Below, piece by piece: positions 47,501-53,633 of a stretch of 64,000 nt of DNA. Positions within the stretch are counted from its first letter, which is position 1. Each line of letters opens with the position of its first letter. Made by a program: the position numbers and the translations under genes. Source of the DNA: a virus. The notes beneath the pieces are model-generated. The model was not told the origin of the DNA and searched no databases. It saw only the letters and a program-made list of their open reading frames with translations. Location of the stretch: positions 1-64,000 of IMG/VR virus record IMGVR_UViG_3300030328_001039, one strand, 5' to 3'.

Positions 47501-50500
47501 GAAATGCCCGTCTCCCATAATAATTTCACCAAGCGGGAAATCTTGAGACTGAGTACCTGTTAAAGCCCCAGCATCTTTACGCAATCCACTACCAACTACC
47601 CAGTCTTGGAATGTAGCAACTGCGTTACCATTTGGTAAAAGGAATCTTCGTGTACTAACAGTAGAATCATCAAACAAAAAGCAAGACCCGTTCTTACTCT
47701 GATACTCTGCATTTGCTCCGTTCTTCAAATATATTCTCCCAACTTTAGGGAATGGGTATGTACCCCAACTTGCTAAATCAGGCGACTCATTGTTCAGAGG
47801 AGATACTTCTATGAACTGAGTTTCGTTACTTGAACTCAAATCAACTCTTACTTTAGTAGCAAGACAAGAGAAACCTCTTCTGCTACTGTAAGGTAAATGT
47901 GCTAGTGTGCTTCTGTCAAACGATGGCTTTGTGTCATACGCCCCTTGACCCACTCCTCCTAGTGTTACACTCACAACTGGTGCGTTAGGGTCTATCTCTT
48001 TGACAACATGAGAGTCAGGACTACCTGAGCCTAACTCATTGATACTACGAGTCGCTGCTACATCAGAAAGACCTACACAGTTTACCACTGTGAAACGCCC
48101 TTCATCGCCTTCTATCTGCTCAACACCACGCAATTTTGAGCGACCCATAAGGAACATTACAACGGCTATGTTACTAGAGTCAGGTCTATCCCCTGTTGAG
48201 TAAATGTACTGTAATTGATTAGTTCTAGTTCTATCAGATGGCTGAATAAAGAAGCGATGTGTAACTCCAACTAGAGTTGTAATTTCTACATTGTCAATAA
48301 TGTCAAACATCTCATGTATGGCAGAGGCAGAAGAAGTTACACCAATATCAAATTGACCAGCACTTGGGCTACCGTGAACAGTATGAGGAGTCATACGATT
48401 GAACTCAGATGTAATCTCTAAAGCGTCAGCGTTTTGCACTCTTTCAATAAGTATGCGATGGAAAACAGAGTCGTGCTGAGCCTTTGTTGTATGAGACGCA
48501 GTAAGACTTTGAGGAGTAGTATTACCATTAGTGGTTGTTGCTGTAAAATTAGCAGGTGTGAGTCTCTCGTCTAATTCAACATCAGCCTCAAATCCTTCGC
48601 TATTATCCCCAACTAGAGAATGAGAGAAATTAATAGAGCCTAAGTTTCCTTCTTTTGATTTACCAACATCAATGTAGCCACCGGGGGAGTAAAGTGTAGC
48701 AGTTCCAGCAGCAACATCTGTGGCTATGTCATCGTAAACATATACCCCACTTGCTACTTCATAATTTGAAGCAGGTACAGTTTTTTCGACCATTAACATT
48801 GGTGCGGTTTTACTCATTGATGCGCCTGTAAAATCAATTGCGTTGTAGTGTACTTCTACATATGGTGCTAAGCCACGAGAAGCAAGAGTGGGTACATGTA
48901 AAAGAGCAATACGGCTATTTCTTGAAGGGTGTAGATGGAACTTACGAACATTACTATCAACATTATCTAAGTCTGACGGAACTGGCCCTTTCAAAACAAA
49001 CGGTAGTGGGTTAAAGTTACGAGCACCAGTCTTAGAACCACCAATTGCTATCAAAGTTCTATTAGCCCCTGCTAGACCATTTGATACTATTTCGTGCGGA
49101 GCACTTGAGTTCACAACTGTCTTGATTTCAAACGCTGCTGTGTCTTTGTAATAATCAACTTGAGAATTAATAGGGAACATTTTGTCAATGCCTTTTGTAG
49201 CAGCATCGTACATCAGCGTAAGAATGTCTGAATTACCAGCCTGTTGGTCTAGGTTTTCCTCGTTAGCACGAGGCATCATTCTAAGATATGAATGTCCTTC
49301 AATATGATTTAGAATATGGCGACCTGAATGACCTATCTGAAAACTTTCGTCTAAATCTGTAGGCCATGCTACAGCAAATGGATTATCAGTATCAACAGCG
49401 GTTGTAGACATACGGCTTGAATATGCCATAGCGTGTTGCTCATACTCACCTTCATCAATCAACATTTGACCTGCTCTATCAATCAACTGAGTAGCAAGGT
49501 GCGGTGGTTGATACGGGCGACCTGTACCATTTTCAATTAAACAATCTGCTGAAATAACAACAAACGAGTTTGCTCCATTAGCAGAAGTGTGAGTAGAGTG
49601 AAGAATAGGTCGCAATCCATTGGTGTTTGTTGTATTTTTGAAATCTAAATGAACGCTTGATACCAATAATTCGCCTGATGAGATATTGATACGGTGCAGT
49701 CGCACACGCTCAGGTGGTTTGCCGTTTGGCTTCTTTGAGTTTTGATTTATCGAGCCGGGATTAATGAGAAGATTGTAAGGAACATGAGGCACAAGATGAT
49801 TAGTAGTCGTACCGGGAGTGCTGTATCTGTCAATAACAGAATAGTCACCAGTTGAGTATGGGGAGATTGTGAAATCAACATAAGTGTCTGTAATTGTTTT
49901 ACCAGTCAAAGCATTAGCCAAAGACTGAGCATCAGCAGTGGGTATGGTGATAGCAGTGAGGTCATTTTCAGTAACCCCTGAGTCACTGTATGTAGAATCT
50001 ATACTGCTAATAGTGTAAACAGTATCTAGCGGTGAGATAGGCTCTTCAAATCTAAATAATGATATGGTTCTGTCACTTACCATTGAAGGATTACGAGTTA
50101 TCATTTCGTTACTAAATGAAGAAGAGACATGAATACCCTCAATTACACCTCTAAACTCACCGCCCTTTCCTCCAATGTAAACATGAGAGTTTTTACTCTT
50201 CAAAGCACTACCAATAGGAATATTTTGATTGGCAACTAAATCACCATTTACATAGATTTCAGCGTTACTTTGATTAATACACGCAACGATATGGTATAAC
50301 GGTCTTTGATTTCTGCTTAACGATGTTGCTTTATCTTTACCACTATCAAAACGATTGTATGAATCATCTAAACCACCAAATGTTGTAACTGGGTAAACTT
50401 GACCATCGTAGCCGTTTGTTTCAGGTTGAGCACTACGGAGTAAAACTTTGAAATCACCAATAGAAGAAGATGTAAGATTGGCTTCAAACTCAATTGGGCC

Positions 50501-50791
50501 GGGTGTATCGACAGTACCCATGCTTAGCCTAAACTGACCGTCTTTCATCAGAATAACACCACCGCAGTCCGGTACAACCCATGCTTCAATAGCAAGTCCA
50601 CTGCCTAACGCATCAGCAATCATACCTCGCCCTGATGAATGAGATACGATTTCTTCAGAACTTCTTCTAGTGATGGCTGTCTCTTTATCGTAATCTTGCC
50701 CTAACTTGCTAAAATTACCTTGAGGGATAATCACGCTGTCGCTTACTCCGTCAAAAAATAAAGCGTGATTAGATTGAAGCATAATTGGCAT
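32585..50791 (-). CDS. Giant 6068-aa structural protein with LamG/lectin-like domains
   Basis: A single open frame of 18.2 kb, about 660 kDa. Residues 1-250 form a laminin-G/concanavalin-like domain (ALFFDGVSDSVII ... IEAWV ... EIYVNGDLV ... VYIGG), and a second one lies near residues 4765-4920 (FTLMFETKIKYDGYG ... IFLNEVIL). Near residues 1930, 2105 and 2735 are Gly-rich beta modules of the GSGY-GD type seen in marine phage structural proteins. Other stretches have Thr/Ser-rich strands (for example near residues 3700 and 5270). Cysteines are scarce, and no protease, ATPase or membrane segment is evident. It lies between distal tail protein and hub in the late operon, so it is most likely a tail-tip or side-fibre protein for adhesion. 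No frame break was found. Confidence 0.85.
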   Translation of the reverse strand: MPIMLQSNHALFFDGVSDSVIIPQGNFSKLGQDYDKETAITRRSSEEIVSHSSGRGMIADALGSGLAIEAWVVPDCGGVILMKDGQFRLSMGTVDTPGPIEFEANLTSSSIGDFKVLLRSAQPETNGYDGQVYPVTTFGGLDDSYNRFDSGKDKATSLSRNQRPLYHIVACINQSNAEIYVNGDLVANQNIPIGSALKSKNSHVYIGGKGGEFRGVIEGIHVSSSFSNEMITRNPSMVSDRTISLFRFEEPISPLDTVYTISSIDSTYSDSGVTENDLTAITIPTADAQSLANALTGKTITDTYVDFTISPYSTGDYSVIDRYSTPGTTTNHLVPHVPYNLLINPGSINQNSKKPNGKPPERVRLHRINISSGELLVSSVHLDFKNTTNTNGLRPILHSTHTSANGANSFVVISADCLIENGTGRPYQPPHLATQLIDRAGQMLIDEGEYEQHAMAYSSRMSTTAVDTDNPFAVAWPTDLDESFQIGHSGRHILNHIEGHSYLRMMPRANEENLDQQAGNSDILTLMYDAATKGIDKMFPINSQVDYYKDTAAFEIKTVVNSSAPHEIVSNGLAGANRTLIAIGGSKTGARNFNPLPFVLKGPVPSDLDNVDSNVRKFHLHPSRNSRIALLHVPTLASRGLAPYVEVHYNAIDFTGASMSKTAPMLMVEKTVPASNYEVASGVYVYDDIATDVAAGTATLYSPGGYIDVGKSKEGNLGSINFSHSLVGDNSEGFEADVELDERLTPANFTATTTNGNTTPQSLTASHTTKAQHDSVFHRILIERVQNADALEITSEFNRMTPHTVHGSPSAGQFDIGVTSSASAIHEMFDIIDNVEITTLVGVTHRFFIQPSDRTRTNQLQYIYSTGDRPDSSNIAVVMFLMGRSKLRGVEQIEGDEGRFTVVNCVGLSDVAATRSINELGSGSPDSHVVKEIDPNAPVVSVTLGGVGQGAYDTKPSFDRSTLAHLPYSSRRGFSCLATKVRVDLSSSNETQFIEVSPLNNESPDLASWGTYPFPKVGRIYLKNGANAEYQSKNGSCFLFDDSTVSTRRFLLPNGNAVATFQDWVVGSGLRKDAGALTGTQSQDFPLGEIIMGDGHFFVENLQSDGTTVNDRMFQSMDNISHDYQLGTQFASTRALVEIPLFRGQFFVDRFRNSYPSPDNSLKLHIDPTMTAHTWNPSPVGRRYQDMPPSDRSAYGAFAKSILSNERNNQSNITNFEILTSTYRIYVTNPKMYPAGDTSSDKYFNVDDVLLYRRVFLPSGAWAIYSNNPATDGYIEIVKEDSYVSETFVGEAVVGLPLLIGNIYDSEVLVPLKGDALNAAADFENRSEYYYDAASAKTQGGNIDYGLRQYVSAVEFKAGPLSNPHAAKIQSKRAAGTILSVEPIMNGSVYTGFAHLIMSQEDVDKFPNIERQPNAINADYKWEMGQAHYSLEIGTNTFVYFGEGNKNKSTLVTSGTTPTDSLDTLSSIIVMTKENNSIPSYLDNDTLKGEVATLTKYGYDVFFSSDKYNTLLDNTVNMSHTGRPVHYSAPWQISALIGGDDQITLSIQKSEILQSNTFNLNVQHEDWLYAEHHKDGEVVKVTILGQVDYINESIILGNPVTIPQTAGIVHLKAAVPTANKTSLTAMLGAAALSATEFVYLRTGCHSMMVNDEEACLNRTWLFPYAQGGLRRGDTIWMNMTYNNPHAVQGMFAKSRGVLNEALVWKGFNGGLGLMAAEPRDSIPLENFLIGDSCIDTARNFVQHVNKTIELNYTNLGISNPPTIAYLDPYLATEGHARVLLYDVAHDREFIAFQDIHMQVQTSPKAAEIGFERLSTSQNVADGTDEVDLSYYSIKYNGGSQNPFITQVDVANGYPSQNKYIREYQHSNFMESAYAHNIANNMASEMLEPVKGIVSRIEPVQGQSSFNRQNGTGYPSGTTTNVATTAINAGGTGLTVDITTTSGQITTIAVNTPGSGYLTSRVGGGGFESKIRVTGGNNNAVFKVFTHTGTSLINTLTTMTQSMIYGKAHGHFIHTGFHTGGPLAKERALGDSIASRTNNAAVTIYHANKEHKKTRKLFSSNDILVKALMQHRIKKGKTLTLKAGGSTYNNGTFFNVRTTSDGKGKGMTVDVVISSGAVATATVRRHGNSLYKDGDTIFIADRRVNDLPTATPPFVAGDGKGSFTLNINNTNDETSTLFDTPDGTRVIPAFLALKGIRSEALDLSNMNETRLQHLPQWTQMDFTRRMTIDLGEVAVKDGITNVEAAATEVVRMINQAAAKKGRTHSDNNNKQYPVKVAGEADFATTGSTHDPAVWWDEDKAFESHDKGTHMGYIRAHLGRVVKNIDGSEEGFSIIIHSTVPGATGRNFCVWLDNSKGQLPYRPEFMIGHGGRFRTFWCMPDEISGENMHPAPMPLNKHGRPFAPITSLRQYTQPDESMQAVAPKGEFSNNHDETTTPRLRAVSAHSGSGQNHNTLNTESLEVEGFNTSFTEGLRVGTNAVARINFGGLVAAGIPGFAPDAGKWGFGRKGDNRFANDYGLLTTVSNTDPASTYTGHVPTPDTFPENIGDTNLYGLRLQDHRGVSHGLRYIYKNMGDNFALDNTTLPKTLDNEIAIYFNHKDCSQGGFTIGKHMHGISDPTGRFPAIPDNANLASWRGNYWRGAPAPNASYNANVVYSVANQTITVTPYAPYDACDHHDILGYMGFPAEDGVIHLSDPFNHMGAATITAGGSGYTAGQTNADAIGVGGSGSGMTLSINTNGSNAVTSVTITSLGEGGYINGDTISVSGIGGTNAQFTLIESINGNWGNMYSYTHRTRNDKTGTHVFHGVVGDTYVSRHKHHSSSTISAPVFEAGDYVVGETTESTSALITPVANWTTLITDELMAAVTAFAINLDNPNKQKGHFFDCTEMYAADGRTFAEWGITEESIKIKAYNTKNDIEPISNFFTASLSQDTGIRASHIEYGEVESLKLDDEGVSIGGTGDRPVTNDLIDSGRSVNCGYIPSSVLQITTSGRGHNSNTPTPNIVDSQNNPIDTNTWRKNLIGENFIESSGDLILPNLDNPTLKMSAIGHAGAAITLHSDNAMWHFAKPSGEESNVNHVFNGSSNDLTRVDSFGTQTPISYNKHTAIAESRGTTLAAAESTFKAISDANLRSEDWPSSNPSGTIVIQKYNDTRRAFLFAGKRSLGSVHSVPIIRFTGARDSPDNYVPLFFGGGFSGATIDINDGTQNDYSEHNTHPYANGPTGSSGIQNANEILSSFSTIDCNAIMAFFPATALLKQHRGSINPPVYNKDSILSQDLKRGSHTPSNIHPNAAPYTAGVHMQVPSPMVLRFAHPTARYQDHRDGTENKTTFIIFGPGQAFPLTQESATPNNTFEPHPGSAISTGNGWSKVPNMSSGVGGRAFLPNHIHNSDGDYMPERAATQLLKHSYHYRQVFNWESSLGIPDTVFLRERPESGRNYGSSFTAAAFKHYNSFGNFTDNVARAYSVAQPSRHAMFYGHGMVKNADLCWHMDNGNHPGGSWMDNQITMNPPREADDARVPAQTTTTQINKTAFRVAGTLATRMLYSNDNSGSPAFAAETLVQGDVDHEYIVVDATRCQNGEELACLLGGAINTFPGKGALKAIGGTFMPSMGNSTKQDRYGWIAAESTAIPSSVYGGGAGGVTPHAQVAGLGYSNNVVSGQAMTRSILTTSTFTGNITNNDPLIPVTGTFPPNMQAGQTVTGTGLQANTVVVSFTGSSITVSPNPNASNSGVTITHTHNTLGNTASLASNLKAGDCFIDLQITGYTNASDTATQSIVNRIPTSGWLRTEADTDYGGVVSSSVKTAAWACYHSRATYRNGSDLFCRFFLSNNKITGLKAFEDGEAWRIYANTTTPFNTQNGSNVGGVSLPHPAPTTGTKIWIWSKSSTLGVDNSADFERYLQKGIGAVHFSGIVDAIDRTKPVGAVGWHGERYSYLNTLPVDGGYSAGLGAWHSMLGFSPYGGASSCATILGHLPHTTPLPNSPESMPPTDIPGRSLDNFPSDGDTEADQVSFSVDDPVAFGSYVVGWADGAQFNNPPVMRTMPELQKELVHPQGTYARALLVVAHEGELSLVARKDRDSYTATGDYLLAGGTTQWDERFHNADRFIAPANAGPNVEALIVDATAPPTIADYTATSALDNAPFDAQFYLHGSISADTSLSNAEPCFAETGDLFFDIDKNVGIINHEGDIAERNLATDFITANTNPSANMVHNVGTNQSEVFWAGDVNAYDVLKRTPHKNFSTEHIVWKRMDGGTVTMPASNARGLGAVPWITRVKNAVVGDAAGTAHQMGEKLYGNIRFSFETTNSAMMPVLQAQEIAHPTLAKEHPIALGGILEIPNEEIQFEDITVVDDTGQVHTLEGGSPLGIIIRAYKPTSTRLASGLQPVPANSGIAPNFEIQLPDPESIPGNILVRSGFDPIQAYQTETVGDGGMIHPDLGASHIGHLFDNVVKAPRKGPTMNEVGWEHISQGENFPESTRDGWVEATRNNSLRSSYEQQDRALYFHITKMGHSHTEKFPVTYTHAAGVVNQDLTVSSFASPILTASATITPSIFDAGFGTKEVAGDRRFLRIANPAGESVVVSYTSIGTGGEVNLFKGVVGDIDFDQFLADNPPATTTLTITPSYYIPAGSTRIFAARRLRDHAEVSGNSPDMAHTLYFDGDSQTTIHSRYSKPQLTPMPIPRMGHHFVNATMPMMPGHWAHPSYAGLYDKANSDRLAALGDEDYTSLAENLVEIDGTTNNQTSIPTAVEERIFPLNPALRVGSLTTNPSGPSDIHGGAFTLMFETKIKYDGYGILASKGTAGDMNKAGGHSIVLEAGGNYTQANHFPDPAEVGAYQIVIQPNLRSQQITGFHRNNADSTGLPTAGTELSSLTSQQVALVIGIKYDEERHATLTNSANIGGVTLILSEATLADVRGCEIFLNEVILDHDPDHGSQFTNIPPMLLYNPLGVQGSESPHFTRRGHPYHPTTSEVSFKDATPGFTTNIPWWSIMHQGTPSDASAVGFRHLALYRIDNYYQFCRASYGAIGAQLTLAGYPSIYPDIYSKIMENVSLTPTCKVVGNHSSSTTIQVDDCSLFPEIPYYGQKLQYIDPDTGETVSFTYTRRQGTTHSSGTMNEPDIFHLPTGVTLTSGTKLTLSKPYSTKSVNDILKIDSESVMTKNLGQLLSGTRDTNSLFLTDAYLCAWSPNLGRPHTFYSDASRTWITNGVNHTTDRAVNNAAYNSMPQHFETIHYQDVNYTASHGPFSLQMKTPKPPQPLAGTVHTITTTTVTVITMTTTVSGVSSNDVLFAKGRVLGRVNTVSSANITLYTKIFESSNLVTGDTVYVGGDGSIDTAANIHSMTGISSQGGPTAMLTNFWPCGSRGGALVSRLDGYAMSAAAWHLPQSYAHAAGTHWEDDDDAGTYAVSSGVSIGSLSTLRTYPFGYRFGLRQAWNRPQWGHYGMRAYQEQATHSGASNFAVGYKAGPLVEYEAITSNGWLYAGGDTTQSNTNLPTTYVGIIERSTTAAGMLNADKYEWQVRYSEGRRMTRGFGCAIRTIRNASTVLRDWWGDSAGMGKLYYKDAVSYYLIDWWGNTRGEDVRRFPVRSFGINPSWDAGDAYEYDRANGRTPFERVWNNGKPIFDLKGIVNFTNGNVLSSPTVTIPRFGGRKNTGNNNTDTTLVDVFAPTNAMRVGDMGNGRGVRFPTQFNEDRLVELSAVYENSGIVLSGNTAEPTFGEGLIRPRNDVLQASEIVRGISSRLEVDEDGLLKPEATVSDKVESISGTSVHKDAISRSSPRIGIDGDTIESLTGSNSNMVAINSEAHSLHTNRGVGQRVVLQGGMQSGSQTLGHYDLTTLSFAAQPHGGVMRFSHTSNFKSMGGTYILEARSFASPFDDTGWGRSGMSGNKTSNPYQTTSSIANPTNMTDDAVQFMLRPIRLLDNQHIAVFRPALALHSGSKQNGSTAFTATAGGKYGLFTYSTPSGRASSGSYMRATNPNTSAPYQPVYLVESSSDTLPVSKGPKLPGTGVTGFDKTTLKSSVTRLVISENTLQHFKSDAPRRTGQGKDYTVKSRFSQSLHSKGHKEDVSFNTSDHSGDA

Positions 50792-50800
50792 TTTATCACC

Positions 50801-52042
50801 TCAAATAATCATGTCAATCGGAGCAAAGACCATTTGGAATGTATAGTGTTGCTCACCAGCATTGTACCCAACATCAAACTTCTGTATTGTACCTTGAATG
50901 CCAGTGGTTTCATCTGTTGTACTAAAATCTACATTTGCTGACTTTGTATTACCCGATGCTATTTTTTCATTTGTATCTACAAAAAGACCAGTCTGAATCA
51001 TAAAGTTACGAACACTATATTTTTTACCACCATCGGCAGTAATCATTGAGTTGTAAGGTATTTGTAAACCAATAGGATAATCGCCGTTAAATAAACCATC
51101 AAAGGCTAAAACACCACCTGCTACAATACCAGCGGCTAAACCAACACCGCCAGTTGCCACACCAACTGCTAAGCCAGCAACTAAAGCAGCAGTGCCTCTG
51201 TCTGTATTGTGTAAGATACCATACAAGTCTTGCACTTTATCTCCAGCCGATTTATTGTTCAAATCAGTTGCGCTTGAACCTCCACTGAATGGTCGATGAT
51301 ATGGTGCATAGTTGTCAGCATCTACGAACCATTTCACGCTATCATTAACTAACATCGCACCATTAACGCCTTGTGTAAGTGTAAGTTTTGAACTACCAGC
51401 AGCAGGTGCAAACTCAGATGTTGATACAGAGCCAGTGATTGTTGAGTTTAGATGACTTGCTCCTAATGCTGTAACGACAGAAGCAGCGATATGTGCTGGT
51501 GTTGTTGATGAAGAATGAGTGTATACTTTTGTACCGGATGGAGAATTAGTGTCTGTTACGACATTTGAAACACCGGGGTTTGAAAAGTTCTTACTGTTGT
51601 CAGGCACAAAATGAATAGTCTCTGTTGTAGTGACGCTGCTATCAGCAGATTGCTTTTCCTTTAACTCCAGTTTTTCTAAATTATTAAAAAAAACTGAGTT
51701 TGCTATTTGTACGAACTTACCAACGCTAGTAGTTTCTGCTTGATTAACTGCAAAATCAATTACACTGGTAGCAGCGGTGGCAGATGATGAGCGTCTGTTT
51801 ACATCATCGTCTGTAAAAATACCCTCAATAACAATTGTAGAATTAACCATGTTCAAATCAATACCTATTCTTGACCCTCCAAATAATGGTATAGGCATTC
51901 CACCAACTTTACGCTCTACACTGAGAGCAATAGAGAGTGCTTGGAGTTCCATAGGAGGGAACGGTTTGTCACCAATACCTATTTTGTGACCTATTCCTCC
52001 GTCAAAATGGAGGCGAATAGGTGTACCATATCCGTCACTCAT
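50801..52042 (-). CDS. Distal tail-type protein with a hydrophobic Gly/Ala segment
   Basis: 413 residues, directly downstream of the tape measure as distal tail (Dit-like) proteins are. The N-terminus has beta strands (IRLHFDGGIG, STIVIEGIF) and the C-terminus YNSMITADGG ... FQMVFAPIDMII fits a tail-ring fold. Around residues 285-320 a Gly/Ala/Val run (GTAALVAGLAVGVATGGVGL and following) could insert into a membrane during DNA delivery. Overlaps the tape measure stop by 4 nt. Confidence 0.55.
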   Translation of the reverse strand: MSDGYGTPIRLHFDGGIGHKIGIGDKPFPPMELQALSIALSVERKVGGMPIPLFGGSRIGIDLNMVNSTIVIEGIFTDDDVNRRSSSATAATSVIDFAVNQAETTSVGKFVQIANSVFFNNLEKLELKEKQSADSSVTTTETIHFVPDNSKNFSNPGVSNVVTDTNSPSGTKVYTHSSSTTPAHIAASVVTALGASHLNSTITGSVSTSEFAPAAGSSKLTLTQGVNGAMLVNDSVKWFVDADNYAPYHRPFSGGSSATDLNNKSAGDKVQDLYGILHNTDRGTAALVAGLAVGVATGGVGLAAGIVAGGVLAFDGLFNGDYPIGLQIPYNSMITADGGKKYSVRNFMIQTGLFVDTNEKIASGNTKSANVDFSTTDETTGIQGTIQKFDVGYNAGEQHYTFQMVFAPIDMII

Positions 52043-53355
52043 CTACCCGACCTCATTGTTGAGCCACCGCTTGCACGAGCAATCTCTTGTTGGATGGCAT
52101 TACTCATTTTTCTTGCGAACTCACGCTTGTCAGTTCTGTCTGTCATGCCTGATGGATTGATTGTAATATTGTAGGTATTACCGCCCCCTGTTCCAGTACC
52201 ACCGTTAATTTCAACTGGTATAGAACGGTTACCTGAAAGCGGAACTACAGCCTCAGTGCCGTGTAACATTACCGGGTAACCCGACTCAGGCCCAGTCGCT
52301 ATACCACCTTCAGCGAATCCCATCATTTCTAAACCCGCATCAACAATTTTACCACCATATTCCCACACCTTTTCGATTGCTTTGAGAATTGGTTTTATTG
52401 TATCATATAATATATCTAGTGCTAACGCAAAAGCCTCAAGTACAGGTGAAAAGATATTTTCCCAAGTCCATTCAAATGCTGACACTACAGCATCCCAAAC
52501 AACTTTTAGATTTTCCATACCCTCTACTATACCCGGCCCTGCTGCCTCCCATAGAGCACCAAGAGTGTTATCCCAAGCCATTTTCATACCGCTTGTGAAT
52601 ACATTCCAATATATTCCGAGAACCTCAAAACCAGCCTTCATTGGCGGGCCGACTAGATTCCAAAGTGGTACAACTATAGCATCCCAAATCTTTTTCATAC
52701 CATCTGCGAGTAAATCCCACCCTTCACCGATAGCACTTATACCAGTCATCATTGGTGTGCCGACTAGATTCCACAAAGGAACTGTGATGTTATTCCAAGC
52801 CAAGGCCATACCAGCCATGATTGTGTCCCAAAGTAAACCAATCGCAGTTAAGCCAGCCGTGATAGGAATACCCACTAAGTTCCAAAGAGGCACAATCAAA
52901 TTATCCCATAATAATTTCATTCCTTTAACAAGACCATCCCATAAGATACCTATTACAACAAGACCGCCTTCAATAACTGGGCCAACTAGACTCCATAACG
53001 GTACTATTATTTCTTGCCACATTAAGTCCATTCCTACCATGAGAATATCCCATGCTATCTTTAATGCATCAAACGCAAGGCCAAGCGTGTCCATTATGAA
53101 CTGCCCTATTGTCATTATAATAGGCTCAGAGAACTCCCAAAGTGCTTGGAAAATTGGCATGATATGTTCATTAAACCAATCTTTGACAACTTGAAACTTC
53201 TCTTTTATGAATGTAACAGCACCAGCAAAAGCACCAGTTATTGCTGCAATTGCACTACCAAATATACCACCAAGAGCACCAAAGATACCTGAGACTACAC
53301 CTGCACCGCTTGACAACCCACTAAGGGCTACGGTTAGGCCAGCCAGTGCTACCAT
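52039..53355 (-). CDS. Tape measure protein with 37-residue repeats
   Basis: 438 residues. Hydrophobic Gly/Ala-rich N-terminus (1-50), then five tandem 37-residue repeats (109-293) of the form M-x3-W-x4-VPLWNLVG, each with two Trp/Leu helices, further Trp-rich helices, and a C-terminal region FAEGGIATGPESGYP ... GTEAVVPLSG, a hallmark of siphovirus tape measures. At about 0.15 nm per residue the predicted tail is near 65 nm. It acts as a ruler during tail polymerisation and is ejected with DNA. It follows the two tail-assembly chaperone genes, as expected. Confidence 0.9.
   Translation of the reverse strand: MVALAGLTVALSGLSSGAGVVSGIFGALGGIFGSAIAAITGAFAGAVTFIKEKFQVVKDWFNEHIMPIFQALWEFSEPIIMTIGQFIMDTLGLAFDALKIAWDILMVGMDLMWQEIIVPLWSLVGPVIEGGLVVIGILWDGLVKGMKLLWDNLIVPLWNLVGIPITAGLTAIGLLWDTIMAGMALAWNNITVPLWNLVGTPMMTGISAIGEGWDLLADGMKKIWDAIVVPLWNLVGPPMKAGFEVLGIYWNVFTSGMKMAWDNTLGALWEAAGPGIVEGMENLKVVWDAVVSAFEWTWENIFSPVLEAFALALDILYDTIKPILKAIEKVWEYGGKIVDAGLEMMGFAEGGIATGPESGYPVMLHGTEAVVPLSGNRSIPVEINGGTGTGGGNTYNITINPSGMTDRTDKREFARKMSNAIQQEIARASGGSTMRSGR
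52477..53031 (-). repeat. Five 111-bp repeats within the tape measure gene
   Basis: Residues 109-145, 146-182, 183-219, 220-256 and 257-293 form five exactly 37-residue units. The first four keep VPLW(N/S)LVG almost unchanged and the fifth is divergent (GALWEAAG). Unit gain or loss would change tail length by about 5.5 nm. Confidence 0.85.
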
Positions 53356-53633
53356 CAGAAGTCCTCCCTATTTAGGAAATCATAGTCAAGAGACACTGTT
53401 TCTCGACTGCCATTTTTCGCTGACTGCGATGCTCTTTTGTTTGCTTTCTCCTCTTCTTCACGAGCAATTGTCGCCCAAGTATAGGATTGATAGAATTGCT
53501 GTGGAGTCATCTCATGTACCTCTTTTATTGAAATTGTATAATGCTTTGCTACAATGTATGCTTTCATCTCAAGAGAGAGTTCTAAATCGGCAGGTGTCTC
53601 TATGACTTTGCGACTCAGGAAATCCCGAATCAC
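53355..53633 (-). CDS. Tail assembly chaperone, second part (T-like)
   Basis: 92 residues if started at GTG 53633, which overlaps the upstream stop (GTGA) but lacks a good Shine-Dalgarno. The frame is open back to the G-run at 53654-53659, from which a -1 shift joins the first chaperone to this one without a stop (VYQRREEV then IRDFLSRK). That is the G/GT arrangement of siphovirus tail-assembly chaperones, which lie just before the tape measure. Helical, charged. Confidence 0.7.
   Translation of the reverse strand: MIRDFLSRKVIETPADLELSLEMKAYIVAKHYTISIKEVHEMTPQQFYQSYTWATIAREEEEKANKRASQSAKNGSRETVSLDYDFLNREDF

Noticed and set aside
32718-49151. Many rightward open frames of 60-140 codons opposite the giant gene
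   Set aside because: No ribosome sites, no recognisable motifs and Ser/Thr/Val-biased composition typical of the antisense of a Thr/Ser/Gly-rich gene.
53633-53633. GTG as the only start of the second tail chaperone
   Set aside because: No ribosome site at useful distance; the -1 shift at the G-run explains the frame better, though low-level independent initiation cannot be excluded.
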